NCBI GenBank assembly: GCA_015143295.1
Contig: CM026561.1
Coordinates: 36,212,875-36,276,874 of the forward strand
Direction of reading: 5' to 3'
DNA from: Tetracentron sinense
Lineage: Eukaryota > Streptophyta > Magnoliopsida > Trochodendrales > Trochodendraceae
Length of the DNA stretch: 64,000 nucleotides
A program made the position numbers and the translations under genes. Positions 12,694 to 24,330 of this stretch are shown piece by piece (within the stretch, counting starts at the first letter, position 1; every line of letters begins with the position of its first letter). The notes under the pieces were generated by a model. It was given only the letters and a program-made list of their open reading frames with translations. It searched no databases and had not been told where the DNA came from.

Positions 12694-13311
12694 CAGGGGC
12701 GGAGCCACATGGGGCCCAGGGGGAGCTGAAGCCCCCCTCAACTTTTGGAAATTTTTTTTTTTGTATAGTGTAATGTGGGTGTAGCCTAGGAGCAAGGGCA
12801 AAGCCTGGTGGTGGTGGGGGATCTAACCCCCCCCCCCCCCCCCCCCCCCCTAAAATTTTGAGAAGAAAAAAAAAAATTTATTTATATAATTTAACTTAAG
12901 ATGGCGTAGGCATATGAAATTGCTTAAATTATCGGTGTTTTCCATCATGTAATGAAATGGCCGGTCCTCATTGGTCCACACCCCTCTTTAACACTCACCA
13001 ATTGTGGTTAAGATTCACTCACCCATAGAATTATTTTAGAAGAAAAAAACAATAAAAATCTTAAATTTAATTTTGATAAGCTTAACCAGGGTTAAAGGAG
13101 TGTTTAAAAGGGATACGAGGACACGATGGTAAGTTAAGCAACGGGTTCGCTAATCATTACTACTCAAAACTATATTCTTTACTAACGGACAAAGAGATGA
13201 GATGACCCACAATTAAACTTGGCACTAATTTTTTTTTCCGGGGGCTATGCCCCCGAACCCCCACACCTCCCCATTAGCCCCCCCTGGCAGAAAATCCTGG
13301 CTCCGCCCCTG
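12694..13311. mobile_element. hAT-type MITE (618 bp) inserted in DUF247 copy 1
   Basis: Perfect 14-bp terminal inverted repeats, CAGGGGCGGAGCCA at 12694 and TGGCTCCGCCCCTG ending at 13311, are flanked by the exact 8-bp duplication cttgaacc (12686-12693 and 13312-13319). These are hAT hallmarks. The subterminal regions are rich in 'gccccc' and include a run of 24 C at 12827-12850. No transposase is present. Removing the element and one duplication copy restores alignment to DUF247 copy 2, confirming insertion into coding sequence. Confidence 0.92.
12960..13125. repeat. MITE-family copy nested in the hAT-type MITE
   Basis: Carries cattggtccac, tttaacactcacc, gtggttaagattcactcacc on the left and ggttaaaggagtgtttaaaagg on the right, matching the copy at 1755-1935 in inverse order. 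It lies wholly inside 12694-13311, so it is either a nested insertion or a part of that element family. Confidence 0.55.
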
Positions 13312-14127
13312 CTTGAACCCCACTGCTTTAAGCTCCATGACTGAATGGTATGAAAGCAAATCTTCCCGATGCAGTTGAGATCCGCATTCTTGATTGGGAT
13401 TAGGATTTCGGAGGAGTTCGGTCCGCAGGAGTTAGAGGAGATGAAGAGGCTCTTCATTGTCATCGTCATCACGACTTTCTGGCACCGGCAAGGAGGTTAT
13501 CACCATAATGAATACACTAATCATGTGTTTCCCTTCATCTCCATGGAATCTCAATCTCATCAATTCCTTAAGAACTATTATAGGGATTTGGTTCTACAGC
13601 AAGAGGAGGTCATCTAAGACACTGGTCATCAGCTGGCTAGTTTTCATCATGGTACCTTCTAGTTTTCTCTCCACAAAATAGTAAATTCAATGGAGAACAA
13701 TACAACCATCGAGGAACATTACTATTGCGAAATCTTGGTCATTGAAGTTGGTAGTTGAGCCCTCGGCATAGAAGGGCCTTGCATAGCCAGCCATCTTTAC
13801 AAACTCGTTGTAGAAGACATGATCAGGCTTGCCACTGTCCTTGATAAACTGTTGCACAATTGGAATCTTGAGCTTCTCCATTGGCTCGAGCTCCGGTTTG
13901 CCGTGGTGAAAAGGCCCAATTGAAACCATCAAGGGATCATAGTATTTCTAATTGGCTTCCATATTGAGGCCAGGAACCTTCTGTATTCGAGGCTTATGTG
14001 GTTGAAAGCTCCTATGTTTGCTTTCATCCATCAAAATGGAAAAGATACGCTCATAATTACTATTGCCTTCATCCTCAGATTGTTTCATTGGAGAATCGAA
14101 AAGTATCTCATCATCGGCCCCATCCAT

Positions 14128-16170
14128 TGTCTGAACACAAATCTAGCGGGCAGATGTCTGATATTCGAACCTGGTGTACGTTTGCCTTTATACCCCTCAC
14201 AACATAGCAATAGTAACTAATTAAGGTACAATGATCAAGTGAAGTAGCATGTCGATTTGGGAGCTGATGAAAATTGGGAGGATCTCACTTTACTCCTACA
14301 TCAAGCAGAGTACAGATCCTCCATTTTCTAGAAATCAACAATCTTATACTAGACATATCCTATTAATATTAGTTGCAAGATGGGCATCAAAATGGATTGG
14401 GATTCGTCTGAGTTCAAGAAAATCTTCCTGCCCTGCTATATATATATATATATATATATATTTGGTAATTAATGCTATAACACAATCCGCACACACGACT
14501 CCAAACACACGCACACATGGACCAACACATTACATAAAAGACTCCTACATCATATACTAAAAGGTGATTCTTCCTTCTTCTACAACTTGATTGGCTTTGG
14601 AAGGGGTCAGGCTTGCTTAATGCCTAAAAAAGGAATAAAACAAAGAAAGATGGATTGGGCTTTGGCCATTTTGGCTTTAAAAAATGATAGAACCTCCCCT
14701 TCTTCCATGGTCTAGCCCTCAATGGTAATTGCAGCAGAAGTACCCAACGTGATTACGTGCATAGTTGCAGTACAGCGACATGAAATTCGATAAAGAAAAG
14801 AAATTCATTTGATTAAGCAAGATTTCTTAGAGAAATCAGACTATTGGATGAAGCTTATTTGGGCTGTGTGTGTGGTCTGCATGTGTTTCCTTTGTCTTGC
14901 CTTCAATAATCGCCTTGTGGTGTTATTGAGCCTACCAAATACAATAAGAATGCAAAAGCATGTTTTCTTAGAGAAAGCCAGACCAATTCAAGAAACAAAA
15001 ATGAAAAGATCCACAAAATTTTGGTTTTAGAGATCAAATCCAAACCGGTTGGATGACGATTCACACTTGAGGATAAATGTTTCTTCATGAATCACTACTT
15101 AAGGGAAGGGTTTATGTTGCAACCATTTGTTTACGGTTGGCTTTATGGCCATTAATTAACCGTTCCAATAGGGTCCAACACCAAGTCCATGGCTAGCCAT
15201 GTAGTTGGAGAGTATGCACTCTTTCACGAGGGAATCTTTCACCAGCTAACAGGTTAAATTTTTACTTAATGTTGGTGTCATTAATGGCTATTGGAGGAAA
15301 TTAGAGCTCTCCTCTCCATGGATGTCATCAAAATGAAGAGTCCAGATCCTCTCAGGGAAATCAAAATATTAATTTGCACAAATATCCTGTTAGGTCTGTT
15401 AGTTACGGTTTCTTTTTTGAAACCGTTTCATTGTGAAACAGTGTGGCCCATATTGCCACATCACACATTTACTTTGGTTAAACCTAATGATACCCCATAG
15501 AGTCATCAAGTGGCAACCTTTCAGAAAATAACTACCCTCTTTGATGGAAAGATGGTATAAAAGAGGTTTATGAGAGAAGGTCTCTAATCTAACAAGAAAG
15601 CTTTCAAGTTGCCTGTGTATCCATTTATCCAAGCATTGGGTCTTGTTTAGATTAGAAGATCTCTCTCTAATAATTACTATTCCGCATTCAAGACAAGAGG
15701 GCGATCCCAAAGGATATAGGCGACATCAAATCTAATCACCATGACCGGAGTAAGATCCTTGACATTATTTTTCTTGCTAACAAGGTCCCCCACAAACAGT
15801 TTGACTTGGACCTTGCTGGTTCTTCATGATCAGATTGCAATGTCAGGCTACATTCAACTAGAACTCAATGGGATAGAATTTAATTTAAAATCTCATAACA
15901 GAATTTAATCAACCCTTCAGCAGCAGTATATGAAAGTAGCAACTACACAAATATAATTGTAGAGTTCTCTAGCTGCTCCAAATTTCAGAATCCCAAATGT
16001 ATAATAAATTAAACCCGTCTTTAACCTTGCATATTATTAACTCCAACCCCACAACGGCATTCCTTACCCCCTTCACTAGCTCCAACTACTAATCTGACAG
16101 TAAACATATTCTTGAGTTATTTTAGTAATTATTCTTTCTTGGGTTGTTTCAACTGAGATCAATATACAAT
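14128..16170. other. No intact gene; DUF247 5' flank then LTR-like leader
   Basis: 14128-14335 is 5' flank of the DUF247 copy, also present near 28309-28400 and 29330-29400. 14438-14462 is an (AT)n run. 14500-15250 shows nothing recognisable. 15250-16170 may be LTR or leader of the copia remnant: a plus-strand TATA-like 'ggtataaaagagg' occurs at about 15553. I found no clear LTR ends or primer-binding site. Confidence 0.4.
14438..14462. repeat. (TA)n microsatellite
   Basis: About twelve TA units in a row, lying in the 5' flank of DUF247 copy 1. Confidence 0.9.
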
Positions 16171-17361
16171 GGCTGGATCTTCATTGCTCACCATTCCCAT
16201 TGTTGTTCCAAATATCATAAATCTAGTATCGATCAAACTAGATCATGACAACTATTTGCTATGGAAGAGTCAATTCATGCTGATTCTAAGTGCCATCAAA
16301 CTTCTCTAGTATGTATCCAGGTTCTTCTCAGTGACCAGAACAATTTCGTCGTGGTGATAACAATAAACGGACGACCAACATCAATCTAAAGTATGAGCGC
16401 TGGATGGAACAAAATTCACTTGTTCTTGTGTGGATCAATGCCACTCTCATATCGTCTGTTCTCCAACGTGTGATCGGCCTGCAATCATCTCAAGAAGTAT
16501 GGCTTAGACTTGAGAAATTACATCTCATATAATCCAAGAAAAGAGGTTCATTTATAACAGATTACCTCGGCAAAATGAAGAATATTGCTAATGCTCTAGA
16601 AGCTATTGATCATCCAATCACAGAGTATGATCTGTGCAATCAGATTGTAAATGGATTGGGCTAGGAATATGACCTTGTCCACACAGGGTGGTGGACTGTG
16701 ACACCCCTATCAATTTTGAGGACCTATTTGGACAACTTTACCTTTGAAATGTGTTTGGAATCACACACTATCAGTCCGACACTAGAACAAAGTTCAAATG
16801 CATTTTTCACCAATAGGATCTTGAGGAGACTTATATTTTTGTGGCGTGGTCGAGGCCACAATCATGGAGGACGAGTCAATCCATCCACAATCATGGCAGC
16901 AACAAGGCAATATTCCACTTGGTTCACCGATAAGGGTCAACTAATCATATCACGGCTGATCTTAACAATCTTTCCCTCTATTCAGACTACGAGGACAGTG
17001 ACAACCTAACAGTAAGCAGTGGTAAGGACTTACGTATTGATCGCATATTGGTTGCACTTCTTACTCTTCCCATGAATCTAATTTTCACTTGAAAGATATC
17101 CTTTATGTTCCATGTATTACCAAAAATCTCTTATCTGCTCACAATTTTCTTAAGGACAACAAATCGGGGAAGATAGTTTTCCAAGGACGGAGCAGTAAGA
17201 GCCTTTATCCACTTCATCTTCAACAACATCGCAAGAATAAGCTAGATTCCTCTCCTTCGGCATTCACTTGTATTACGGTATCCAGTTTTGTCTGGCATCA
17301 TCGATTAGGGCACTCATCTCATCAAACACTTTCTAAGCAGCGAAATTCAATCACATCTTGA
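16170..17361 (+). pseudogene. Ty1/copia gag-pol remnant
   Basis: An ATG at about 16170 opens a copia-type gag N-terminus (MAGSSLLTIPIV, then KLDHDNYLLWKSQF), where the DNYLLWK motif is typical of the family. Further gag sequence follows to about 16690 (LQSSQEVWLRLEKL; ITEYDLCNQIVNGLG) with stops and frame changes. At 17086-17361 there is end-of-protease and pre-integrase sequence: LKDILYVPCITKNLLSAHNF and the WHHRLGHSSHQTL motif of the GAG_pre-integrase domain. The region between has lost most of the nucleocapsid and protease. Integrase core, RT and RNase H are absent. It is a dead internal fragment with no LTR pair that I can see. Confidence 0.8.
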
Positions 17362-17944
17362 GAGTAAGGTTGCACTAACCTAGGTGCACTCGTTTTGCAC
17401 CTTATTCAAATGGGTAGGATAGTGACCCAAAAAAAAAAATGGGTAGGATGCACAAGGCCCTTTACCCGCTCCACACCCTAATAAAAGGGGGTGTACCGGG
17501 GTTGTCTAATTCTCTCGCAAATTGATAGGATGTATCAATCCATGCTTTATGTCAATTCCACTCGTTGATGAACCTATCACCCTCGTAAACCCACTTTACA
17601 TTACAATCATATGGAGGAGGTGTACCAATCTTGTACACTCTGGTTATACCCAAATCAATTTGACAATTCAGGTATATTTAGTCTATACCCAAGCTCAATG
17701 AAAAGGGGGTGGGTATACCAATTTCCGTTCCTGAACATATGTGGGGTATGCTTACTCTCTAAATTATAGGGGTGGTGGTGATCACACCCTATCTTCTCTC
17801 CCAATTATATTCTCTCTCTATGGGGGATGTATCAAGCATGATACACCCACCCACATCACTCTCTCTCATCTCATCTCATCACCTACACACCCTCATCTCA
17901 CCACCTCACTTTCGCTTTTGTCTTTTCTCTATATGGGGGTGTAA
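17362..17944. other. No gene; ggtgtacc/ggtatacc motif region
   Basis: Palindrome-like ggtgtacc or ggtatacc occurs several times (about 17493, 17617, 17708) among T/C-rich sequence. The short frames here are of low complexity and show no domain. Confidence 0.4.
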
Positions 17945-18430
17945 CTTAGTTGGGAGGAATATTTTGCATAGCATATATTTTGGAATTCCAGGATCAAGTC
18001 CAACTATAAGTAAGAATTGAAGTAAATAGGCAATCCATGTATATTGAGAATTCATTTTTCTATTTGTTCTATTGTTTAATTCATATACTTATCAAAACAA
18101 TAGCAATAACAATAATTATTATTTATAATAATAGGATTTATGACTAGAAACCATGTGACCTGGGAATGGGCATGTACACTAGTGTCAGACATGGATAAGA
18201 AGCATTAGAAATGGTGACCTAGGATAGCTGTAAAGTTTTATGATAATGTAGAATTACATATTCTTGTACAGGTATCAGTTCATGCAGGCATCACACAAAG
18301 AAAAATGTATACAGTGTAGGCAAGAATTGTCTATAGTTATATTTGTAATGTACATCTAATACCAAAAGTATAAATATTTATATGAAACAGAATCAGTAGA
18401 AAGAAGTTTTCATAATAGTTGTGCAAGTAT
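17945..18430 (-). repeat. Dispersed repeat, inverted copy of 42962-43462
   Basis: About 480 bp align, reverse-complemented, to 42962-43462 in intron 2 of the TPR gene. Shared landmarks include gttgggaggaatattttgc, tataggacatt-type stretches, cttgtacaggtatcagt and tataaatatttatatgaaac. Similarity is high throughout with small indels. There is no coding sequence; it is probably a repeat family of unknown type. Confidence 0.75.
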
Positions 18431-18619
18431 GTGGCTGATACCCCTCTCTGGTTTGTGCATCTGACATGACAAACTTTTAGAGGATGAAATGTCCTTGTTA
18501 CATAGCTTGGAGATGAAATAAGATATAGGAGGCAACAAAAGGAAATTATTAGTGATTCTAAATTAAATATTTGCAAGTCCATAAAAACTTATATCCTGAC
18601 TATTTGACACTAGAATAAG
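18431..18619. other. Unassigned sequence between repeat and LTR
   Basis: Nothing recognisable. It replaces the missing end of the chromovirus 3' LTR. Confidence 0.4.
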
Positions 18620-19725
18620 GTACTTATAATTCCATAAATAATTAAACTCAATACAGTTGCACTGTCTCACGAAATAATAGAAAATAGGGACCTTTATGGT
18701 TTCATAATTTCTCGGAGATTCATCTCTTGCCTAAAAATTATGAGGCATAATTTTTTGGAAAATAGACTTCCAGAAAAAAATAATAAAATATCATAAAAAT
18801 AAAATTATAATATTTTAAATATAAAATATTGAGTGAAACACAGCTTATCTACAGTGAGAAATTTTCTGACAGTTTCGACACATTGCATCAATAAATTCAC
18901 CAAATATACAATATAAAAGAAAATACTATGAGACCAATTAGGTTTAAATTCTATTAGACTATAGTTATGTTAAAAAAAAATTAAAAATACTCTCATGTAT
19001 AAAATATTTCAAAATATTATAGAACAAGTTGAGTTTTTCTGATTCTGAAATTACTGATAGGTTTAACATGTCCTAAACATAATTATAAAATCAATATTAA
19101 ACGAACTCGTTTTTGTCTGAAATTTTACAGAGGGTTGTATTTACCAATGTCTGAATTATCCACAAAATATCATAATTTTTGAAATATTATAAAATATATT
19201 ACGAATATTGTCCCATGACTGGTCCTAAAATTTCAGAAATCTAATAACTTCATATTAATTCAATTTTAAATGTCTAAACCTAAAATATGATTATCAAAGT
19301 TCACATACTTCATAAAAAACTTTGAATGAAGTTAATCATGATTCAAGATAATATATCTACTTTTAAATTAAAGAATTAACATACAAAGACCTAGATCTAA
19401 GGGGAGTATTCACTTGCTTCAACAATTTAATCTATCACGAGGAAGAACAAGCTTTGGAATCATAATCTCCTTCCTTGAAAACTCTTCCAAACGTGAAAAT
19501 CATACTTTTTTTCTCTCCCACGTTCTATTATCTAAAGATTGTATTCTATGTATTCTAAAATTAGGTTTACCACTTTCTATTTATATTAACTCTATTATTT
19601 TTTACCAAAATGTCATTAGTGACTCTTGTTTTGTCTACACTTCTAATTAAATCTCATTCAAGGTTATTCTTATTCCCTCATTTATTTTCACACTAGCTAA
19701 TTAATTTTTTTTTTAGGTCATTACA
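18620..19725 (-). repeat. 3' LTR of the chromovirus, truncated
   Basis: Aligns closely with 25290-26395; shared stretches include gggacctttatggtttcata, cataatttctcggagattca and ttcaaggttattcttattcc. It starts (minus strand) TGTAATGACC at 19725. About 940 bp present in the 5' LTR (24331-25285) are missing at its distal end near 18620. Confidence 0.85.
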
Positions 19726-19742
19726 ATCTACCCTCCATAAAA
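19726..19742 (-). other. Polypurine tract of the chromovirus
   Basis: On the minus strand TTATGGAGGGTAGAT directly precedes the 3' LTR start TGTAATG. Its position and purine bias fit the second-strand primer. Confidence 0.7.
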
Positions 19743-19774
19743 GAAATTTTGTCCTCAAAATTTAACATACTTCA

Positions 19775-21204
19775 TTAGGAAAAAGATGTGGATACTTTTC
19801 CTTCATCTCCGATTCCACCTCCCAAGAGGCTTCACCTATGTCATGATTGTTCCAGAGAACCTTCACCAAGGTGATGGACTTAGCTCTAAGCTACTTCACC
19901 ATACTGTCCAAAATGTGAACCGATCTCTCCTCATAAGATGCATCCTACCTGAGATCCAAAGTACTAAAGTCAATAGTGTGAGACTCATCTCTCACATACT
20001 TCCTCGGCATAGATACATGAAACACATTATATACCCCAGACAGACTAAGTGGCAACGCCAGTCTATAAGGCACAACTCTAACCCGATCTAAAATTTCAAA
20101 TGGTCCAATGAACCAAGGAGACAACTTCCCTTTCTTCTTACCAAATCTCATCATACCATTCATCAGTGAAACCCTAAGAAGAACATGATCCCCAACTAAA
20201 AATTATATATCTCTCCTTCATCGATCAACATAACTCTTTTGTCGACTCTGAGTTGTACGTAACCAATCCCTGATTACTGCTAGCTTCTCTGTGGTTTCAC
20301 GAACCAATCCTGGCCCGAGTAATCCACTATCACCCACTTCCACCCAACACACGGGAGAGTGACATGTCCTACCATACAAATCCTCATATGGTGTCATACC
20401 AATACTGGAATGAAAATTGTTGTTGTAGGCAAACTCCACTAATGGTAGATGATCCACCCAACTACCTTTTAAATCCAATATGCAAGCCCATAGCATATCC
20501 TCCATAATGTGGTTGCCTCGCTCTGTCTGACCATCGGTTTGAGGAGGAAAAGTCATACTGTAATTCAAAGAAGTCCCCAAGGCCTTTTGAAAACTCTTCC
20601 AAAATTTGGATGTGAATCAAGCATCCCTATCCGAAACAATCGATGTAGGAACTCCATGAAGCTTGACGATTTCCTTGACATACAACCTACTCAACTCATC
20701 CACAGAGTAAGTAGTATGAACAGGAAGAAAATGAGCAGACTTGGTTAGACGATCCATGATGACCTAAACCGCATCATGCCCTTGCTTCGACTTCGGAAGT
20801 CCAACCACAAATTCCATGTATATGCGCTCCCATTTCTACTCGGCAATAGGCAATGGCTGTAAAGGCTTTGTTGGTCTCTGGTGCTCAGCTTTCACTTGCT
20901 GACAGGTGAAGCATATCGACACATGTTTAGCCACATCACGCTTCATGCCATCCCAATAGAAGTGCCTACAAAGATCCTTGTACATCTTTGTACCTCCTAG
21001 ATGCACAGTGTATCTGGAACGATGCGCCTCATCCAAGCTTTTCATCTTCAGATCAACCAAATCTGGAACACACAACTTTCCACGAAATCTTAGCCCGCTA
21101 TCAGATCCCACAGTCCAATCTGACGAGCTACCAACAACTGATTCGGCTACCCTCAATTGAATCTTCTCATCGTGTAACTGAGCCTGAATGATCCTGTTGA
21201 TCAA
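19775..21204 (-). pseudogene. Chromovirus integrase and chromodomain-like region
   Basis: The zinc-binding H-H-C-C motif lies at about 21090-20900 (HRSRYTVHLGGTKMYKDL, then CFTCQQVKAEHQ). The core follows, with [12 protein letters not shown] at about 20755, VSDRD at about 20635 and TDGQTERGNHIMEDML at about 20540. The GPF-type tail (KLSPWFIGPFEILDRV) is at about 20120. The last segment, near 19870-19775, matches the degenerate chromodomain of Tekay-type elements. Stops near 20620, 20210 and 19930 break the frame. Function when intact: inserting element cDNA, with the chromodomain guiding to heterochromatin (family knowledge). Confidence 0.85.
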
Positions 21205-21293
21205 AGTCGATTAAAGAGTCAAATGCAAAGAAAAGCCCTAGCCTTTTGCTGGACTGGACAAAAGTTAAATTCTGAAACTGTCTCCAGCATCTG

Positions 21294-22775
21294 TCATTCC
21301 TTATCCATCATAAGAGCCATTAACCCTCTCAGTTTGCAACTCAAGGCATCTGCTACAACATTGGCCTTCCCAGGATGGTACTGAATGGTGAAATTGAAAT
21401 CCTTCAGGTGTTCCATCCACCGACGATGTCTCATGTTCAACTCCTTCTGATAGAACAAGTACTTCAAACTTTTATGGTCAGAGAAGAGTTCGAACTTCTT
21501 GCCATACAAGTAGTGTCTCTACACCTTCAGGGCAAACACCACGACAGCTAACTCCAGGTAATGAGTCGGATAGTTCTTTTCATGCACCTTCAGCTTTCTG
21601 GAAGCATAGGCAACAACCTTGTCATTCTGCATCAGTACACAACCCAATCCCTGTTGCAATGCATCACTGTAGATGACTAGTCCTCCATTTTCCTCCGGAA
21701 TGCTCAAGACAGGTGCTGAAGTAAATCTATTCTTCAGCTCAACAAACGAATGCTCACACTTGTCATCCTAAACAAATTTCACATCCTTCTTTGTAAGGTG
21801 TGTCAAGGGTGAGGAAATCTTCAAAAATTTCTCTATAAAACGCCGATAATAGCCCTCGAGACCCAAGAAACTGCGAATCTCTAAAACCGAAGTGGGTTGC
21901 CTCCAATTCATCATTGCTTTCACTTTTGCTGGGTCTACTAACACCCCATCCTTGGAAACCACATGTCCCAAGAATTTGACTTCTTCCTGCCAGAACTCAC
22001 ACTTCGATAACTTAGCATACAACTAATGCTCTTGTAGAGTCTGAAGTATAATGCGAAGATGTTGCTGGTGTTCTTCTCTGGACTTCGAGTAGATCAAGAT
22101 GTCGTCCACAAACACGACAAACTGATCAAGGAAGGGCTTGAACACATAGTTCATCAAGTCCACAAACACGGCTGGAGCATTAGTTAGCCCAAATGGCATG
22201 AGTAAGAACTTATAATGCCCGTACCATGTTTGAATGGCAGTCTTCAGAACATCTTCATCCTTCACACTCAACTGGTGATAACCCGATCTCAGATTAATCT
22301 TGGAGAACCACTGTGCTCCTCGAAGTTGATCAAATAAATCATCGATCCTAGGCAATGGGTACCGGTTCTTGATCATTACCTTGTTCAACTGCCGGTAGTC
22401 AATGCACAACCGCATAGATCCATCTTTCTTCTTAATGAATAGAACCGGTGCACCCCATGGTGAGGTACTAGGTTGAATGAAACCCTAACATAGTAATTCC
22501 TGGATCTGGTCCTTTAGATCCTTTAACTCCATTGGTGTCATCCTATACGAAGCCTTCGATATCGGTGAAGTATCTAGCATTACATCAATACCAAAGTCTA
22601 CCACTCTCTTCGGAGGCAATCTCGGTATGTCTTGGAACACGTCTTCAAATTCCGAGACAATGGGTAACACTTTAACACCAACACCCTGATCCACACTCTC
22701 CATGTAAGTGAGGAATCCCTTGCTCAAGACTTCTTCAGAATGACAACTCCAAATAAATGAAGGGTGTTTCTCCAA
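21294..22775 (-). pseudogene. Chromovirus reverse transcriptase and RNase H
   Basis: [22 protein letters not shown] begins at 22415; the active site FVDD lies at 22112-22101 in [11 protein letters not shown]. An N-terminal piece, including the MTPMELKDLKDQIQELL linker, occupies 22775-22485. RNase [18 protein letters not shown] at about 21685 (the usual DAS is DAL) and [11 protein letters not shown] at about 21480. In-frame stops split the region at about 22485, 22020, 21768 and 21510. Confidence 0.88.
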
Positions 22776-22799
22776 GGATCGAGAAAGTCACTATTTACC

Positions 22800-24171
22800 C
22801 AAAACAGTCTAACATAGCATGGAAGGCAGTTAACTAATCCATACCTAAGATGACATCAAACTCTCACATCCCGAGGACTACCAAGTCAGCCGGTAAAACC
22901 CTATCCTCAATCTTGATTGGGCAGTCTCTACAGATAAGACCTAAGGAAGCTGACTCTCCCATAGGTGCCACAACTGAAAGAATAACATCTAGAGTCTCTA
23001 TTACTAATCCCAAGACATTCATACATGAAAATGAAATGAAAGAATGCGATACTCCCGAATCAAATAGAACTTTAGCCACACAATGAAAAATAGGGAGTGT
23101 ACCTTCCACCAATGCTTTAGGTGCATCACTCTTCTTTTGCACCATAGCAAAAACTCTAGCCGGACCCCTCTGCGGATTTGGAGCCTGGCCTTGTAGCTGA
23201 TCATTCCTCCTTGGTTTGGGACAATTCCTCGCCATGTGACCATTTTCCTTGCAATTAAAGCAGACTCTAAAGAAGTTCTTCGGCTTGACATTCTAAACTG
23301 GTACTACAAGTACTACTGCAATGGATGTAGCCGGAACAACTGCTTTCTAGCGTTTCAAATGTGGTTGTTGCTGCTAAGCTCTAGGGTGGCCTTTCTGACC
23401 CTGCTGTGATCGAGGCACAAACTTGTCATTGCTCTTTTGTTCAATCTTCAAATCTCTGCCTCTCTAAAAAGTCAGATTATCCTGCTCCACTACCAAGGCT
23501 CTCTCCACTACCTCAGCATATGTCTTCAATCAAAGACTCACAATCATCTTTCTAATGGAGGAGATAAGAACCTGCTCAAACTTCCTAATTCAGCGAACCT
23601 CGTCGTCCACCATGTATGTGGCAAAACGGGATAACTCGGCAAACCTTGCCTCATACTGCCCAACTAACATCGACCCTTGTGCCAGGTGAATGAATTCCAG
23701 TGTCTTCTGCTCTCGCACAATCTCTAGGAAGTACTTCAAGTAAAACTTCAACTTGAATTTATCCCAGCCTAATTCACTCACATCCTCAATCCTGGCTACT
23801 AATTAAATCTCACCAGTGATGTGCTTCTCCCTTAAGAAGAAAGACTGCCAACTTCCTTCTCTGAAACTCACTACACTCCATCACTTCAAAGATCTTTCGA
23901 GTTCTTGAACCCACTTGTCAGCTTCCATCGGAATCGCAGCTCCGCTGAACACTGGAGGGCTCAACCTCTTGAATTCTTTGATTAACCCAATCATCGGTGT
24001 AGTCTCAGAAACTTAACTAGACGTGTTAAACCTATTCCTTGCTTCATGGGCTGATTCCTCCAGGAGTTTTGCTGTATCTCCCAATGCATAGAAGACTACA
24101 TCCAATCTCGGGTCTAAACCCTCAAATGCCCCTGCTCCCACTCGACCTAGTCCTCTTCTTCCACCAAACAT
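22800..24171 (-). pseudogene. Chromovirus gag, nucleocapsid and protease
   Basis: An ATG at 24171 opens a gag-type frame (MFGGRRGLGRVG), broken by a stop at about 24015. The capsid part continues with FKLKFYLKYFLEIVREQK at about 23770-23720. A CCHC knuckle is readable across two frames at about 23265-23220 (CFNCKENGHMARNC). Protease carries the aspartic motif FDSGVSHSFIS with the catalytic Asp at 23061-23059. At least three stops or frameshifts are present. Confidence 0.85.
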
Positions 24172-24312
24172 AATCCTTATTAAAAAATAAGGAAACCATT
24201 AGTCTGTTGAACTCAAAATCGAAGAAGAAAAGACACACAATAAACCAACTTGTCGACGACCCTAAGAACTCTCCTAGGTTTCTCTCCAAACACCAGGGTT
24301 ACTTAAACCTAG

Positions 24313-24330
24313 TGATCTGATACCAATCTA
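24313..24330 (-). other. tRNA-iMet-type primer-binding site
   Basis: On the minus strand, TTGGTATCAGATCACTAGG lies just inside the 5' LTR. TGGTATCAGA complements the 3' end of initiator tRNA-Met, the usual primer in plant LTR elements. Confidence 0.75.

Larger units (their letters stand above)
12166..14127 (-). pseudogene. DUF247 (UPF0481) pseudogene, copy 1
   Basis: This is a decayed member of the plant DUF247 family (function mostly unknown; typically one cytoplasmic domain plus a C-terminal membrane helix). The best start is the ATG at 14127, opening MDGADDEIL. Family signatures follow: VSIGPFHHGKPELEPMEKLK (about 13930-13870), NQIPIIVLKELMRLRFHG (about 13590) and the block ending SLPPINI...MAYENCPDT (about 12600-12550). 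The C-terminal hydrophobic helix is still readable at 12185-12265 in another frame. Breaks: a nonsense codon at 13948-13950 in place of a Lys codon kept in copy 2, an in-frame TGA after CIVLH (about 13687), a TAG before NQIP, a 618-bp MITE (12694-13311) and a 1-nt loss near 12345 that cuts off the membrane helix. The relative at 29458-30735 lies in opposite orientation and shares flanks, so they are duplicates. Confidence 0.85.
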
